Shown here one piece after another: positions 28,620-40,594 of a DNA stretch of 64,000 nucleotides. Origin of the DNA: Dasypus novemcinctus. Its lineage: Eukaryota > Chordata > Mammalia > Cingulata > Dasypodidae. The stretch covers positions 13,331,405-13,395,404 of the forward strand of contig NC_092216.1 of assembly GCF_030445035.2 (NCBI RefSeq), read 5' to 3'. The notes beneath the pieces are model-generated. The model ran no database searches. It was not told the DNA's origin and saw only the letters and a list, made by a program, of their open reading frames with translations. The position numbers and the translations under genes are program-made. The stretch's first letter is position 1. Each line of letters opens with the position of its first letter.

Positions 28620-29890
28620 CCTAGGAAGCAATGCAGCTTTTCCCACCTTTCTTCTCTGCCATGGATAGAGATAGAGACAGAGCCACAAACCATGTGTATT
28701 AATCCAAGCCATGCAGGCCAAGACAGCCTGTAGTTGCCTGGAGAGACTAATGAAGCTTTATGCCCCTTCCTCCATTGCCTGGGGTGATGATAGAGCTCTA
28801 GGTATAATGAGCAGCAAACTAAGTGATATAGGTCAGAACCAACCACAATTACCAGGTAGACAAACATATCACTGGCTCCCCTCCTCATATGCCAGGGGTG
28901 GGGATGGATCCTCAAGAAGGCCAAACAGTCTAAAGTGTGTGGCCCAAAAGCAACTGCAGTTGCCCTGAGAAGCTTGAGAATACTGACTCTTTTGCCCAAT
29001 AAGGGATGTGGATGGAACCACAAGTGCACAACAAACCAGTCTGTGGACTGAAATCATCTGCAGTTGCCCAGAGAACCAGAGGAAACACCATTCCCTCCTT
29101 TCCTATGGGGAGTGGGAGTGGATCCACAGGCACCAATGGTCCAGTCCATGAAAGCTGAAAGTTCCTGACCTCCTGGAAAGGCTAAAGAAACACAGCTCCC
29201 CTCCTACCCTACTAGGGGACAGGAATGGAGCCACAAGTCTCTGGCTATTCAATCCGTGTGGGCAAAAAGACATGAAGTTGCCCAGAAGGGCTATGGAGAC
29301 ACTGCCTCCCCTTGTCCTATTGGGGATGGGGATGGGGATGAAGCCACAGGCATCCAACAGTCCAGTTCATGCAGATCCCAAACACCTGCAGTTGTCCAGA
29401 GGGCATAGGTGGGGATGGGGATAGAGTTCCAGGTCCTCAAAAAAAAATTCCATGTGTGCCAGAAATGTCTGCAGTTGCTTAGAGAGACTGAGGGAACACA
29501 GCTTCCCTCTGATCCTACTGGGAGGGGGGTGGCAAGAATGGAGCTACAGGTGTCCAAGTATCCAATTTGTGTAGCCTGAAATTGCCTATGGTTGTTCAGA
29601 GAGGCTGAAGAAATACCAGCCACTTCCTCTCTATGGGGAAGGGGCATGGATGGAATCAAAGATATTCAACAAACAGTTTATGTAGGGCAAAAGCACCTGC
29701 AGTTTCCCAGAGGTGCCAAGGAAACACAGTGCCCCTCCTAGCCTATTGGAGGGGTAGAGATGGATCCCCAAGGGCAACCTATTCATTTTTTGCCAGTCAA
29801 AAGTGCTTGTACTTGCCCAGATGTCCTGGTGCATGTCCCCCTAGTTTCCTCCCCATTTCAGGTGTGGCTGGAGCCTTGGTGGGAGCAGCA
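28620..29890 (-). repeat. ~110-bp tandem monomers (L1 5' UTR), about 11 units
   Basis: The block GCAGTTGCCCAGAGA or a close variant returns near 28730, 28842, 28955, 29060, 29163, 29273, 29387, 29470, 29588, 29698 and 29810, mostly 105-116 bp apart (one unit is shortened to about 83 bp). Each unit also carries GAAACACAGC, CCCCTCCT, a GGGGATGGGGATGGA-like block and CCACAGGCATCCA. Units are well diverged. They lie just upstream of ORF1 of the antisense L1, where a promoter would be. Confidence 0.75.
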
Positions 29891-30391
29891 ATCCAATAGG
29901 AACAGAAAGAAGGCTATCCCTATTATTTCTGTGATTTTCAGTCATCCCAGCTTCCCCTTATGCCAGGGACAGAGTTAAAATGATGGCTATGGGCCACTTT
30001 CTGACTTGGACAATTTCAAACCTTAGCTGTTCTTAGGATTATAATTTAGCCAAATTTACTAATTTACTAAATTTTACCAAATTTACTAATCAGTAGCTGA
30101 AGTCAGTACCTTCTTCTCCCCCCATTTTTATGAACAGGAGCTTCCAACTCCAGCCACAGAATAGCTCCCAAGGTGGCTTACACCACCAGTGGAGGATGGG
30201 ATGTGGAGTGTTCTACCCACGAATCTTCACTGCAGATAGGTAGTTTCCTTCTTCCATTCTTTCAAGAAGGTTGCAGGATATCTCCTGGCTCCACCAAAAA
30301 CAGGTGCTTTAGATAGCTCTGGGTGATTACTAACTGCTTTGCAGGACAAGCCGACTCTTGGAGCTCCTTACTCTGCTGCCATCTCCCTCCT

Positions 30392-30645
30392 CCTGCTGGT
30401 ACAAATTTTTGGCAGTGTAAATTGTTTACTCCCCAAAGGGACCTAGTCTTCTCATCATTTAAGGGGCTTTGGCTCTGTAAGCTGACTCAAGTCTGGGAAT
30501 TGATTAAAGGGCCAAGACACTATGTTTCTGTAATTGAAGTTATACTTTTGTTCACTCAACCTGGAACACTGCTGCTTATATATCAAGCACTCCTAAAATT
30601 CAAGAAAATCCCCAACAATTCAAGAGAAGGAAATAGAAATATGAA
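30392..30645. other. Short unassigned spacer
   Basis: Sequence between the L1 5' end and the next LTR; no recognisable gene. Confidence 0.3.
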
Positions 30646-31170
30646 TAGAGATGGTGGTAGGCAGCTTCTGACATGGCGTCCAGTAATCCTCACCTCTGGT
30701 GTTCATGTCCCTGTTTGATCCCTTCCCCTTGAGTATCTATTGGGCTTGAGGGCTTGCTTCTAAGTGAAAATGGGAGCAAAAGTAGTGATGGGATGGACTG
30801 ACTTCCATCTTAGTGCTCTCTCACTCTCTTACTTGCTGGCCCTGATGATCAGCTGCTATGGTACTATGTTGTGAGATGCTGTATGGAGAGTCACACACAG
30901 CAAGGAACTGAAACATCTGACCAGCAGTTTGTGAGGCACTGAGGAACTGAATCCTACCAAAAACCTCTACCAGAGCTAGGAAGTGCTTACTTCCCCAGTC
31001 AAGTCTTCAGATGAGAACACAGCTCTGGCCAACACTTTCATTGCAGCCTGGCAGAGCCCCGGAAGCAGAAGACTCAGCAAAGCCAGGCCCAGATTCCTGA
31101 TCATGGAAACTGTGAGATCATCAATGTGTATAGTTTCAAATGACTAACGAAGTGTTGGAGTACATTGTTA
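30645..31170 (+). mobile_element. MLT1/MaLR-like LTR, sense
   Basis: Typical blocks: AACTGTGAGATCATCAATGTG near 31107-31127, preceded by CAGCCTGGCAGAGCCCC. No internal retroviral genes are present. Confidence 0.5.
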
Positions 31171-31935
31171 CACATCAAGAGATGACAGGTATCATTGAAG
31201 GACTAAACATTTGAAAAATGTCCAACCTCACTACTAAAGAAAATGCATATCAGGAAAGACACTGAGATACCATGTCTCACCTGAGTTTGAAGAAAAATCC
31301 AAAAGTTTACAGTGCATTCACTGGACAAGGTTGTGAGGAAGTAGACATTTTCATAAATTTTCTCATGGGAGTACAAAATGAATCACCCGTATGGTGGAGG
31401 ATTTAGCAATTAAAACACAGATTACAGATGAATTGACCCTATGATTCAACAGTCCCAAACCTAGGACTCTATCTCCAAGAGACACTGACAAAAATACAAA
31501 AAGATATATGCATGAAAGCTATAGTATATCCATACATTCATTCATACATACATGCATACATACATATGTACATACTGGTTGAATGAACTTGATAGGTCCA
31601 CACAATGGAACAATATGCAGCCATGAAAACAATGAGAAAGACCCCTACACATTGATATAGCATGACCTCCAGAAATATATTAAGTAAAAAAAGCCAAGTT
31701 CCAAGCAATGTGTAAGCTATGAGAGCATTTTGTAAGCCATGGAAGATATATGAACCCATACTCCCTTATATTTGCAAAAGAAAACCCTGGAAAATAATTA
31801 AAAATACTTACCTATGGTGAGAGGGAACAGAATGGCAAAAGGGGCCACATTTATTGAAGTTTTTCTGTATAAACCTGGTCATGTAATTTTGACTTTAAAA
31901 TTATCTAAATATTTCAAATATTCAAAAAGAAAACT
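31170..31935 (+). mobile_element. Older L1 3' portion, sense
   Basis: TATGATTCAACAGTCCCA, GGAACAATATGCAGCCATG and the block around 31660-31690 are the mammalian L1 3' region in sense. A CATA-rich microsatellite (31531-31573) lies inside. Confidence 0.65.
31531..31573 (+). repeat. (CATA)n microsatellite
   Basis: An imperfect CATA/CATT repeat of about 43 bp. Confidence 0.8.
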
Positions 31936-32375
31936 ATGTTAAAAAAAAGCTACCTTAAAATAGAAACAGGCTAAAATGAGTGAGATTAATTGGTTATCAA
32001 GCTGGTGATAAAAACACACAAGTAAATAGTCATATCAAATAACTTTAAAATGATATTTGACTATACATATGTTTCCTACAATAAATTTTGGAGATAGTGC
32101 TTTAATGAAACCTTTAACTTTAATCAGTAGTCTTAAAGTCAATGAGGACAGAGGTAATACTTTAAAGCAACTCTATACATTTTAGGAAAAGCAAATGAGC
32201 AATTATATTAATATTGGGTTTTCAATCTTGGTGAATAAATGCAGCATATAACTGCAGCTAAATTAAATTCTGTAATTAAGACTGAATTGCTATTTTAAGA
32301 TCACAATTCAAAATATTATTATATCTTGATTTCTCTCTTCTCCAAAATTCACATATCTCAGTTCTGTCCTCAAAA
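31935..32375. other. AT-rich spacer
   Basis: No feature recognised. Confidence 0.35.
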
Positions 32376-32377
32376 AG

Positions 32378-33645
32378 ACATACCTGTGTCTAAACCAAAC
32401 TCAGCATGTAGATGCATTGCTTTCCCCCCAGCATGGGACATGACTCTAGGGGATGCGCCTCCCTGGCACCAAAGGATTACTACTAAGCACCAACTGATGA
32501 TGTAACTAGAAAAAGACCTTGAATAAAGGGATCAACTCAGACCAGCAGAATATCTCAGCCTACATGTAATATCAAGTGTTAAAAGGTGTTTTTGACTTTG
32601 GATAAAAGGGGGAAATAGAAAGGACAAGTGAGTTTATACGGCTATGAGTTTCCAAAAAGAGTCAGGATGTCATCAGGGGGTGATGCTTATGCATGCCTCA
32701 GCAGGGTACCACAGACAGCCAAGGTAGATGGAAAGCTAGGTGCTGGTTCTCCTGAGGGCTGCAGAGAGCCACAGGTTCTATGGTCATGGCAGATGGCTCT
32801 GAAGTTCAGGGCCATGTCAGTTGGCCCTACTTTGGAGTTTGTGTTCCTGAGTGTGATGGAGTTGGACTCACATGACCTTTCCACACATGCCTCTTCTGTT
32901 ACTTTTACCAGATCCGTGGTTGGCATTTGGGTTGTTGTATACGCAGGAGACCTGAATCTCTGGACTGTCCACGTGCTAACCAGGCCCTGGGAATCAGCAG
33001 ATGTGCAGCTCCTACCCTCTGGTTTGTTGGATTTTCCCTGGCCAGCTGATAGGGAGGTGAAGAGGGTCAACCACCACACCAGGGAGCCAAGAGTGCCTAC
33101 AGCTGCCAGTAGGAGAATTGCATCTATCATCCATGTGGAATCTAAGTCCCCTCATGATGTAGAGGGGGGCTGAACATAACCATCCCAGGGTCCACAGGAT
33201 GGAGGAATAGAGTATTAATTAGAATGGACTTACTGGTGCTTGGCTGAGGAACTACTGTGATTAGTAAGGGAAGAAATTGTAGTAGTGTTATGGAGAGGGT
33301 GATCACGGTGCCTACTTACAGTAGGGAGATGGAAGGAGAGATATGGTGTGGGGCATTTTCAGGGTTTGGAGTTGTCCTGGATGGTGCTGCAGGAATGGAT
33401 GCTAGATATTGTGTGTCCTGCTGTGGCCTACTGGGTGGACTGGGGGAGAGTGTGGACTACAATGTGGACCAATGTCCATGTGGTGCAGCAGTGCTCCAGA
33501 ATGTATTTGCTAGGTGCAGTGGATATGCCACAGTGATGGAAGAGGTTGTTGATGTGGGAGGGGTGGGAGTGGTGGGGTGGGGGTATATGGGGACCTCATT
33601 TTTTTTTAATGTAACATTTAAAAGAAAATGAAGGAAAAATAAAAG
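32378..33645 (+). mobile_element. Xenarthran L1 3' end, sense, ~1.27 kb
   Basis: It follows the order of the longest copies: CCAAACTCAGCATGTAGATGC, the GGGACATGACTC block, then the ORF-bearing block. It ends in TTTTTTTAATGTAACATTTAAA at 33601-33622 and an A-rich tail. The recurring ORF is open at 33257-33631 (IWCGAFSGFGVVL and GAAVLQNVF). Confidence 0.75.
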
Positions 33646-33689
33646 ACATTGATGTAGTGACAACGAAGTAGCAATGAGCTGCACTGTGC

Positions 33690-33990
33690 CCATATTGTGG
33701 TTTCTGAATATCACTTCCATTGCTAGGGCTCACTGAAGGTCTGGAGTGTACAAAATGCACCCAGGATATCTTATCGACAGAAAAAAGGAAGCAAGCCTCC
33801 AAAACAAATGAGAAATGCCGATGGGTACAATTTTCTTCGCAGATGATAAAAATGTTCTGGAATTAGATAGTGGCAATGGTTTCACAACTCTGTGAATATA
33901 TGAAAAACCCCTGAACCATTCACCTTAAAAGAGCAAATTTTATGGTAAGTAAATTATATTTCAGTACAACCATTAGAAAAATATTATTTC
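33690..33990 (+). mobile_element. Old L1MA-like 3' end, sense
   Basis: GATGATAAAAATGTTCTGGAAT, CAACTCTGTGAATATATGA and AAATTATATTTCAGTA are the typical 3' terminus of ancient mammalian L1. Confidence 0.7.
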
Positions 33991-33999
33991 AATAAGTAT

Positions 34000-34590
34000 T
34001 TTAAAATCCTTATTTAATATTTATGTCTAAAAAATAAAATGTTTAGAAAACAGACTAAGGGATCATTGTTGTAACCACCATGCAAGCAATGGGGAGCAGA
34101 GCTGACAGTTAAACTCTTAGGAAGCATCTCATGGCTGCTGGAGATGGTGTTGGAGATGACCAGAGAATTTGCCTAGAGCCACACAGTTTCTGGGGGAGGG
34201 AAAAGTGTGTTGAGCCCACTGCCACAATGGGATTGTCAAAGAGCTGAACCTTGTTGACAGAGGTTAGGAATCCCAGGGAATTGGAAAATCACAAAAAAAT
34301 GTATAAAGACAAAGAGTGCAGCTGAACTGAAGAGCACGGAAAAAAGTACTAATTGAGAAAAGCAGATTTGTCAAGCAAAATAAGGGTGGAAAACATGGCC
34401 AAGAGAACAATGCTTGGCAAAAGGATTCCAACTGCAACAAGCAGACAAGATCTAGAGGCTCTGGAAAGTGACATGGCGCATTTTCACATGTCAAAGATAA
34501 TACTTAAAATAAGCTGGAATTCATTTGAAAAGTTTCCTATTCTTTGTGCCATCTCTGAACCTCAGTAAAATGAGGAAGAACTCCCAGAAG
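34000..34590. other. Unassigned; possible MIR fragment at the end
   Basis: No gene. The end (34535-34585, ATCTCTGAACCTCAGTAAAATG) resembles part of a MIR. Confidence 0.35.
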
Positions 34591-35041
34591 TGGAAGAAGC
34601 TCAAGAAGCAAGCATGTGGAAGCAGCTGTGGCTCAACCTTCTGGGTGCCCACTTACCACATGGGATGTACCAAAGTCAGTTTCAATGCCTCCTAAAGAAA
34701 AGGAGCAGATTCCAGCCACACTGCAAGGAGATAAACACTGCCCACTTCACAAACAAGCTAGATGCTGCCCCTGTTGAATTGAGCAGGTGCCACAGGCCAG
34801 CAGATGGTACAGCCTGTGGGGAGCAGATGTGGCTCAGGCTGTTGGGCACTTGCCTCTCATGTGGGAGTCCCAGGTTCAGTTATCAGTGCCTCCTGGAGAA
34901 GGTGAGCAAACAATGAGCAGACAGATGAGGAACCATGGAGAGGAGGAACCATGGAGAGGAGCTAAGTAAAGGAAAATAAAAGAAAATAAATGAAAGAGAG
35001 AGAGAAGGAGGGAAAGAAGGAAAGAAGGAAAGAAGGAAAGA
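34590..35041 (+). mobile_element. Two DAS-type SINEs in tandem, sense
   Basis: Two copies of the SINE head (GCAGCTGTGGCTCAACC at 34621 and GAGCAGATGTGGCTCAGGC at 34821) are each followed by a CCACATGGGA/CATGTGGGAG block and a TGCCTCCTRRAGAA block. A GGAA-rich tail closes the second (34985-35041). The tRNA-like internal promoter is degraded. Confidence 0.7.
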
Positions 35042-35577
35042 GGCATAGGAACAGTTTTCAGGATGCTTTTCTTGATTTCAGAGATGCCTGCCTCATCTTA
35101 TTGGACTTAAAATTTTCTGTGCTCCTGAGATATTTAAAATTATTCTGTAAGTTAGACCACATCCTTGCAAACATTAATGCATTTCAGTCATGTTTTTCCA
35201 AAGAAAGGAAAATGACTTCCACATAGGTTCAATTCTATTAAAGTTGATTTTTCATATGTAACTTTAAAGGTAGGGAAGCAACACTAAAAATGTTTAATAG
35301 AATGTTTTAAAGCAGGATGTACTGGTGCACATTAATATTTTAGGTAGATTTTGAGCTTTTAAAATTAATTAGCTGGAAAAAGTAAGCTGCAGATAATGAG
35401 AATGAGATGTTTCTAGGATATGCATGAAAGAATGAATATGTTTTTGGAAACTTACTTTAAAAAAAAATTGAGGGCCATAAATAGGCCTCAAGAGGGTTGC
35501 AAACCATGTAAATTTTTGAGTGTATGTTCACTCTCTGGGGGAAGTTTTTACAAGGTTCCTGCATTCTTTCTTTTTTT
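35042..35577. other. Gene-free spacer
   Basis: AT-rich; no feature recognised. Confidence 0.35.
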
Positions 35578-35735
35578 TAAACATTTATTTGTAGTTATTT
35601 CTCCCTGCCCACTCATTGTTTTGCACTTGCTGTATCTGTTTGTCTTTCTTATTTCCTTAGGAGGAACTGAACCCAAGATCACAGATGTAGGAGGGAAGCA
35701 CTTAATCACTTGAGCCATATCTGCTCCCTTCCATG
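35578..35735 (-). mobile_element. DAS-type SINE, antisense
   Basis: T-rich start, then GGAGGAACTGAACCCAAGATC and GAGCCATATCTGCTCCC, the complement of the SINE head. Confidence 0.7.
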
Positions 35736-35844
35736 AGTTAAGACCACTGGTATAAGAGGCATTTCAGAGATGTAGAGTAAATATATATTTAATTTCTACA
35801 TCCCCCCTTAGCAATTGATAAATGCAGTTGCTAACCTTATTTTT

Positions 35845-37100
35845 TTTCCTTTTTTAATTTATTTTTTAATTCATTTTTATATATATTACATTAAAAAAAT
35901 ATGAGGTCCCCATTCACCCCCACCACCCCCAGCCCACCACTCCCCCACAGCAACACTCTTCCCCATCATCATGACACATCCATTGCATTTGGTGAGTACA
36001 TCTCTGGGCATTGCTGCACCTCATGGTCAATGGTCCACATCACAGCCCATACCCTCCCACGTTACATCCAGTGGGCCATGGGAAATCTACAATGTCTGGT
36101 AATTGTCCCTGCAGCACCACACAGGACAACACTAAGTCCCAAAAATGCCTCCACATCTCATCTCTTCCTCCCATTCCCCACACCAAACAGCCACCATGGC
36201 CACTTTTTCCAATTAATGCCACATTTTCTCAATTACTAACGACAATAATTCATGAATAGAATATCAGTAAGTCCACTCTAATCCTTACTGTATTCCTCCT
36301 TCCTGTGGACCTTGGATTGGTTGTGTCCATTCCACATCTATGTCAAGAGGGGGCTTAGATTTCACATGGATACTGGAAGCAGTCCTTAAACCAAAAAAAC
36401 AATAAACCAAAGTGTAGGAGCTGAAGTCTGTTGAGACTCAGGGCCTGGCTATCATATTGTCAGTCCAGAGATTCAGATCCCCTAGATATATCTTAAACCC
36501 CAGCACCAACTACAATTCCAGTAAAGTAGTATGAAAGGCTTGTGAAAAGAGATCACATCTGAGTCCAGCTCCATCACACAGAAACACCAACTCTAATGAA
36601 GGGCCAACTGACATGGCAGTGAACTCCATCTGCCATGACCATAAAGCCTGTGGGTCTCTTTAGCCCTCAGAAGAACCAATACCTGGGGTTGTATGTACTT
36701 TATCTGTCTCTGAGACTCTGCTCAGGTGTGCATAAGGGCAATCCTTCTGACAACCTCCAGACTCTTTTTTAGAGACTCATAGCCATATAAACTCATTTGT
36801 CCTTTCAATTTCCCCCTTAATTTAGGTCAAAAAAAATTTTTAACTCCTATTATTATATGTAGACAGGGATATTCTGCTGGACTGCATTGAACCTTTAATT
36901 CAAAGTCATTTTCTAGTTTTGTCATTAGCTGGTACTTGGTAGTGATCCCTCGGCACCAGGGAGGCTCATCCCCAGGTGTCATGTCCCACACTGAGGGGAA
37001 GGCAGTGCATTTACATGCTGAGTTTGGCTTCGAGACTGGCCACATTTGAGTAACATGGAGGCTGTCAGGAGGGAACTCTTAGGCACAGTGCTGCTCTAGG
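35845..37100 (-). mobile_element. Xenarthran L1 3' end, antisense, ~1.25 kb
   Basis: One of the longest and best-preserved copies, with the shared left edge TTACATTAAAAAAATATGAG and the right block CATGCTGAGTTTGGCTTCGAG. It abuts sense L1 ORF2 at about 37105. Confidence 0.75.
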
Positions 37101-37104
37101 CCTT

Positions 37105-37800
37105 GTTCTTATTAATCACATGATTATATCTATAGATGCAGAAAAAGCATTTGACAAAATACAGCACCCTTTCTTGACAAAAACACTCCAAAAGATCAGA
37201 ATACAAGGAAATTTTTTTTTTAAAGATTTATTTATTTATTTATTTAATTCCCCCCCCCCCTCCCCTGGTTGTCTGTTCTTGGTGTCTATTTGCTGCGTCT
37301 TGTTTCTTTGTCCGCTTCCGTTGTCATCAGCGGCACGGGAAGTGTTGGCGGTGCCATTCCTGAGCAGGCTGCTCTTTCTTTTCACGCTGGGCGGCTTTCC
37401 TCACGGGCGCACTCCTTGTGCGTGGGGCTCCCCCACGCGGGGGACACCCCATGATAAAGAGTATATATGAAAAACCCACAGCCAACATCGTTTACAATGG
37501 AGAAATCCTAAAATACTTCCCTCTAAATTCAGGAACAAGAAAGACAAGGATGCCCACTCTCTCCCCTTCTATTTAACATTGTCTTAGAAGTACTTGCTCA
37601 AGCACTGAGGCAAGAACCAGATATAAAAGGCATTCAAACTGGAAAGGAAGACGTCAAAATTTCATTATTTGCAGATGACATGATCCTATATATAGAAAAC
37701 CCTGAGAGGTCTATAAGAAAGCTTCTAGAACTCATAAATGAGTTTAGTAAAGTCGCAGGTTATAAGATCAATGTGCAAAAATAAATAGCATTTCTGTATG
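37105..37800 (+). mobile_element. L1 ORF2 fragment, sense, split by a SINE
   Basis: The reverse transcriptase motif [15 protein letters not shown] is read at 37126-37170. After the [16 protein letters not shown] codons, a degraded MPTLSP block and the FADDM-box region (near 37665-37685) follow. It is quite well preserved but has stops and frameshifts, so it is a recent but dead fragment. Confidence 0.85.
37210..37450 (-). mobile_element. DAS SINE, antisense, 5'-truncated, inside L1 ORF2
   Basis: A GC-rich, little-decayed copy (TTTATTTATTTATTTAATTCC then a C run, then CTTTGTCCGCTTCCGTTGTC). It is more CpG-rich than the copies at 25.6 and 55.7 kb, so it is the youngest seen here. The tRNA-like head is missing and no clear target duplication flanks it. 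Confidence 0.85.
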
Positions 37801-40140
37801 CTAACCCTATTGTTGATAAATTTTTCTACCAGTTTCTGTTTTAGGAGAATCATTTTCATAAAACAAATTTTACTGATAAAGCATTGTTAGCAGTGTGTAT
37901 GATTAAGTTGAATAAGGATTTTTTAAATCTGAAAAAAAAAGACAAATGGAAACATGTCAAAGTATATGTGTGTAACTGTGACTCTGAGGACAAAGATGGG
38001 ACAGTTTGATCATAAAAAGGAGTATCAGTACAATTGAATTAAATGCATTGAATATGCAGAAACCCACAAGTTACTGTCCGATGCATTTCTGAGACAATTA
38101 AGGAAATTTGAGTATTGACGATTTGATTATATTAAGAAATTACTGTTCATCTTTTTTGGTTGCCAAATGGCAATATAATTTTTTTTAAAAGATAAGGAGT
38201 CCTTATGTTTTAGAAAGTATTTCTGGATAAAGTGATATATATCCAGGTCTGGTTTCAAATTATCTACAGCTGGAGTTGGAGGCGTGAGTCAAAGTAAAGC
38301 TTAAATAAGACTGGCCACATATTAATAATTATTGGAGCTGGGTGATAAGTATTTGTGGGTTCCTTATACTAGTCTGTCTATTTTTTAATGCATTTGAAAA
38401 TTTTCATACTAAGAACATGGAAGGAATTACTCCAGATTTGAGTGGATGCTCAAGAAAGGAAAAGATCGGCAAATCAGCAAAATCAATAAACAATGCCTTG
38501 GACACCACTGAAGTGTAAGTAGGATATCTTCTCTCCTTATGCTGGAAAATAACAAGTACAGGGAGAGAATGAAGCATCTACCCCAGACTTTTTTTACATG
38601 AAATGAATTTTATAGAGCCACAGCTGAGAAAACATTCTTTTTGCAAAAGCATCCTGGCCAACAGTTCTGGCAAGAATATTGGTATTAGAAAGCCACCTTT
38701 TCAATCTTAATTAAGTAACTGATTCAAACAAGTACCATCAATAGCTGAAATCTTTAGGTGTTAGCTCGATGAAGTGGCATGAGGTTTTCACCTGGAGACT
38801 CCACTGATCAATCTTGACATTGCTAAGTGGGAGCAAGTTACCCTGTATGTCCGGAAATAGTGCAGTTGGTGGGAAGCACCTGGCATTGCCTAGGAAATCC
38901 TCATCTGTGAATCTCCTCAAGCCTGTAGAGCTAACAAGTTAGGTAACATTAGGAAGTGAATGGACCAGTCCAGATTGTGGGAAGTTCCCCAGGACAACTG
39001 ACCCGGATTCTTCAGCAGATCAGAAATACAAAGAAGAAGAGATGGGGAGTCAGGGTTTGGGGACTGAGGGAGACTGCTTTAGATTAAAACTTAAGGGGAA
39101 AAGTAGACACCTAATGTGAACAAATTCCACAGTAGAATTGCTTTTGAGGCATTTAACAATTCTGGCTGGGTATTCGATAACAACAAAGAATAGAGTTCAG
39201 TTTTTGTTTTTTTTTCTCAGTGTAATGTGGTCATATAAGGAAAAGTCTAGGATTTTTAGAGAGGGCTTCAGAAGTATGTGTGGATGGAGGGACCTAGTGT
39301 CTGGGGTTTGCCTTAAAATATTTTGGAGGAAGAGAGAAGGAGAGGGAAAGATGGGAGGAAGCTAACATGGCAGAACCTTGACCACTGTTGTGTCTGGAGG
39401 CTGCACACTATTCTACTTGTATGTACTCTAGAAAATTTCCCATGCCACAAGAGGGATGTTATCTGCATGCCAAGAGAACTCAGACTGGCCATTGGCCAGC
39501 AGAAGTTTAAGAGGGAGGTTTGCCAGAGTAATGTATTCACAAAGTCACCTTTCCATATACTGGGTTTACATTGATCATTTATTTGGCTTCCAGGAATGCA
39601 AATCCAGACCCAGTCAGGATAACAGGCAGGTTGGCAAGATTTTCTTTTCCATGAATATTCCTTCATCCAAGCAAACAACAAACCAGTTCAGATGCAGAAG
39701 GAAACAATTGGTGACTTGCTGTCAAAACTACATCTAGCTGGGTCTTTTTTTTTTTTTCTAGAATATAAAACATATATTTTATTGTGTAAATTGAATATAA
39801 ACATTTTGCTCTAAATTTCAATGAAACTTTATTTTCTCATACTTAATTTTTATACATAAATGATACCATTTTCATAATAAAATTTTAAAAAATGATAAAT
39901 TATAAAGAAACCTTTGATTTCCTCCCGAATATTTGTGTGACTCAAGTGTGAATGAAATGCAATGAAATTATGTCCTGCACTGTATTATGTACTATAATCT
40001 TCAAATAATTTTCCCTCATAAAATTAAGTGTAAAATTGGCTTTCAATATCCTTTCAAATAACTACTAGCATATTCATGCTACTCAAGAGATTACTATGTA
40101 GCTTTTACCCTAACACTCCCACCATTTTTTTTTGTTTATG
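37800..40140. other. Gene-free stretch of 2.3 kb
   Basis: No supported gene. The open frames at 38738-38920 (minus) and 39313-39681 (minus) match nothing I know. Confidence 0.4.
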
Positions 40141-40594
40141 TTTTAATTTTTTATTAAATTGTCTTTTTTCAAAGATACATAAATCACAAAATACGTTACA
40201 TTAAACAGTATAAGAAATTCCCACATACCTCACCCCCTAACCCCCACTCCTCCCACATCAACAACCTCTTTCATCATCGTGGCACATTCATTGCGTTTGG
40301 TGAATACTTTTTGGAGCACTGCTGCAGTGCATGGATTATAGTTTACATTGTAGTTTACACTCTCGCCCAGTCCATTCACTGGGTTATGGCAGGATATAGA
40401 CTGTCCAGCATCTGTCCCTGCAATATCATTTAGGACAACTCCAAGTCCCAAGAATGCCCCACATCACATCTCTTCTTCCCTCTCCTTGCCCCCAGCAACT
40501 CCCATGGCCATTGTCTCCATGTCATTGCTCAGTTTCTTCCATTACTAGTCAAAATAGTTCTATGGTAGAATACCTGTAAGTTCACTCTAATCTT
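40140..40594 (-). mobile_element. Xenarthran L1 3' end, antisense
   Basis: Member of the family with its tail at the left (TTACATTAAACAGTATAAGAA). It stops at about 40594 exactly where CLDN34-like sequence begins. The recurring ORF is visible at 40451-40230. Confidence 0.75.

Larger units (their letters stand above)
24495..30392 (-). mobile_element. Near full-length L1, antisense, 3'-truncated
   Basis: On the minus strand the element starts at about 30390, where the complement of CTCTGCTGCCATCTCC gives the GATGGCAGCAGAG start typical of L1. It runs through a tandem-monomer 5' UTR (29890-28570) and ORF1, where the coiled-coil piece FKEAEERISELEDWS is visible around 27865-27909. ORF2 follows, with reverse transcriptase fragments at 25280-24951 and 24869-24615. 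All frames contain stops, and the 3' ~1.5 kb is missing at 24495. Two SINE insertions lie inside. It cannot move by itself. Confidence 0.75.
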
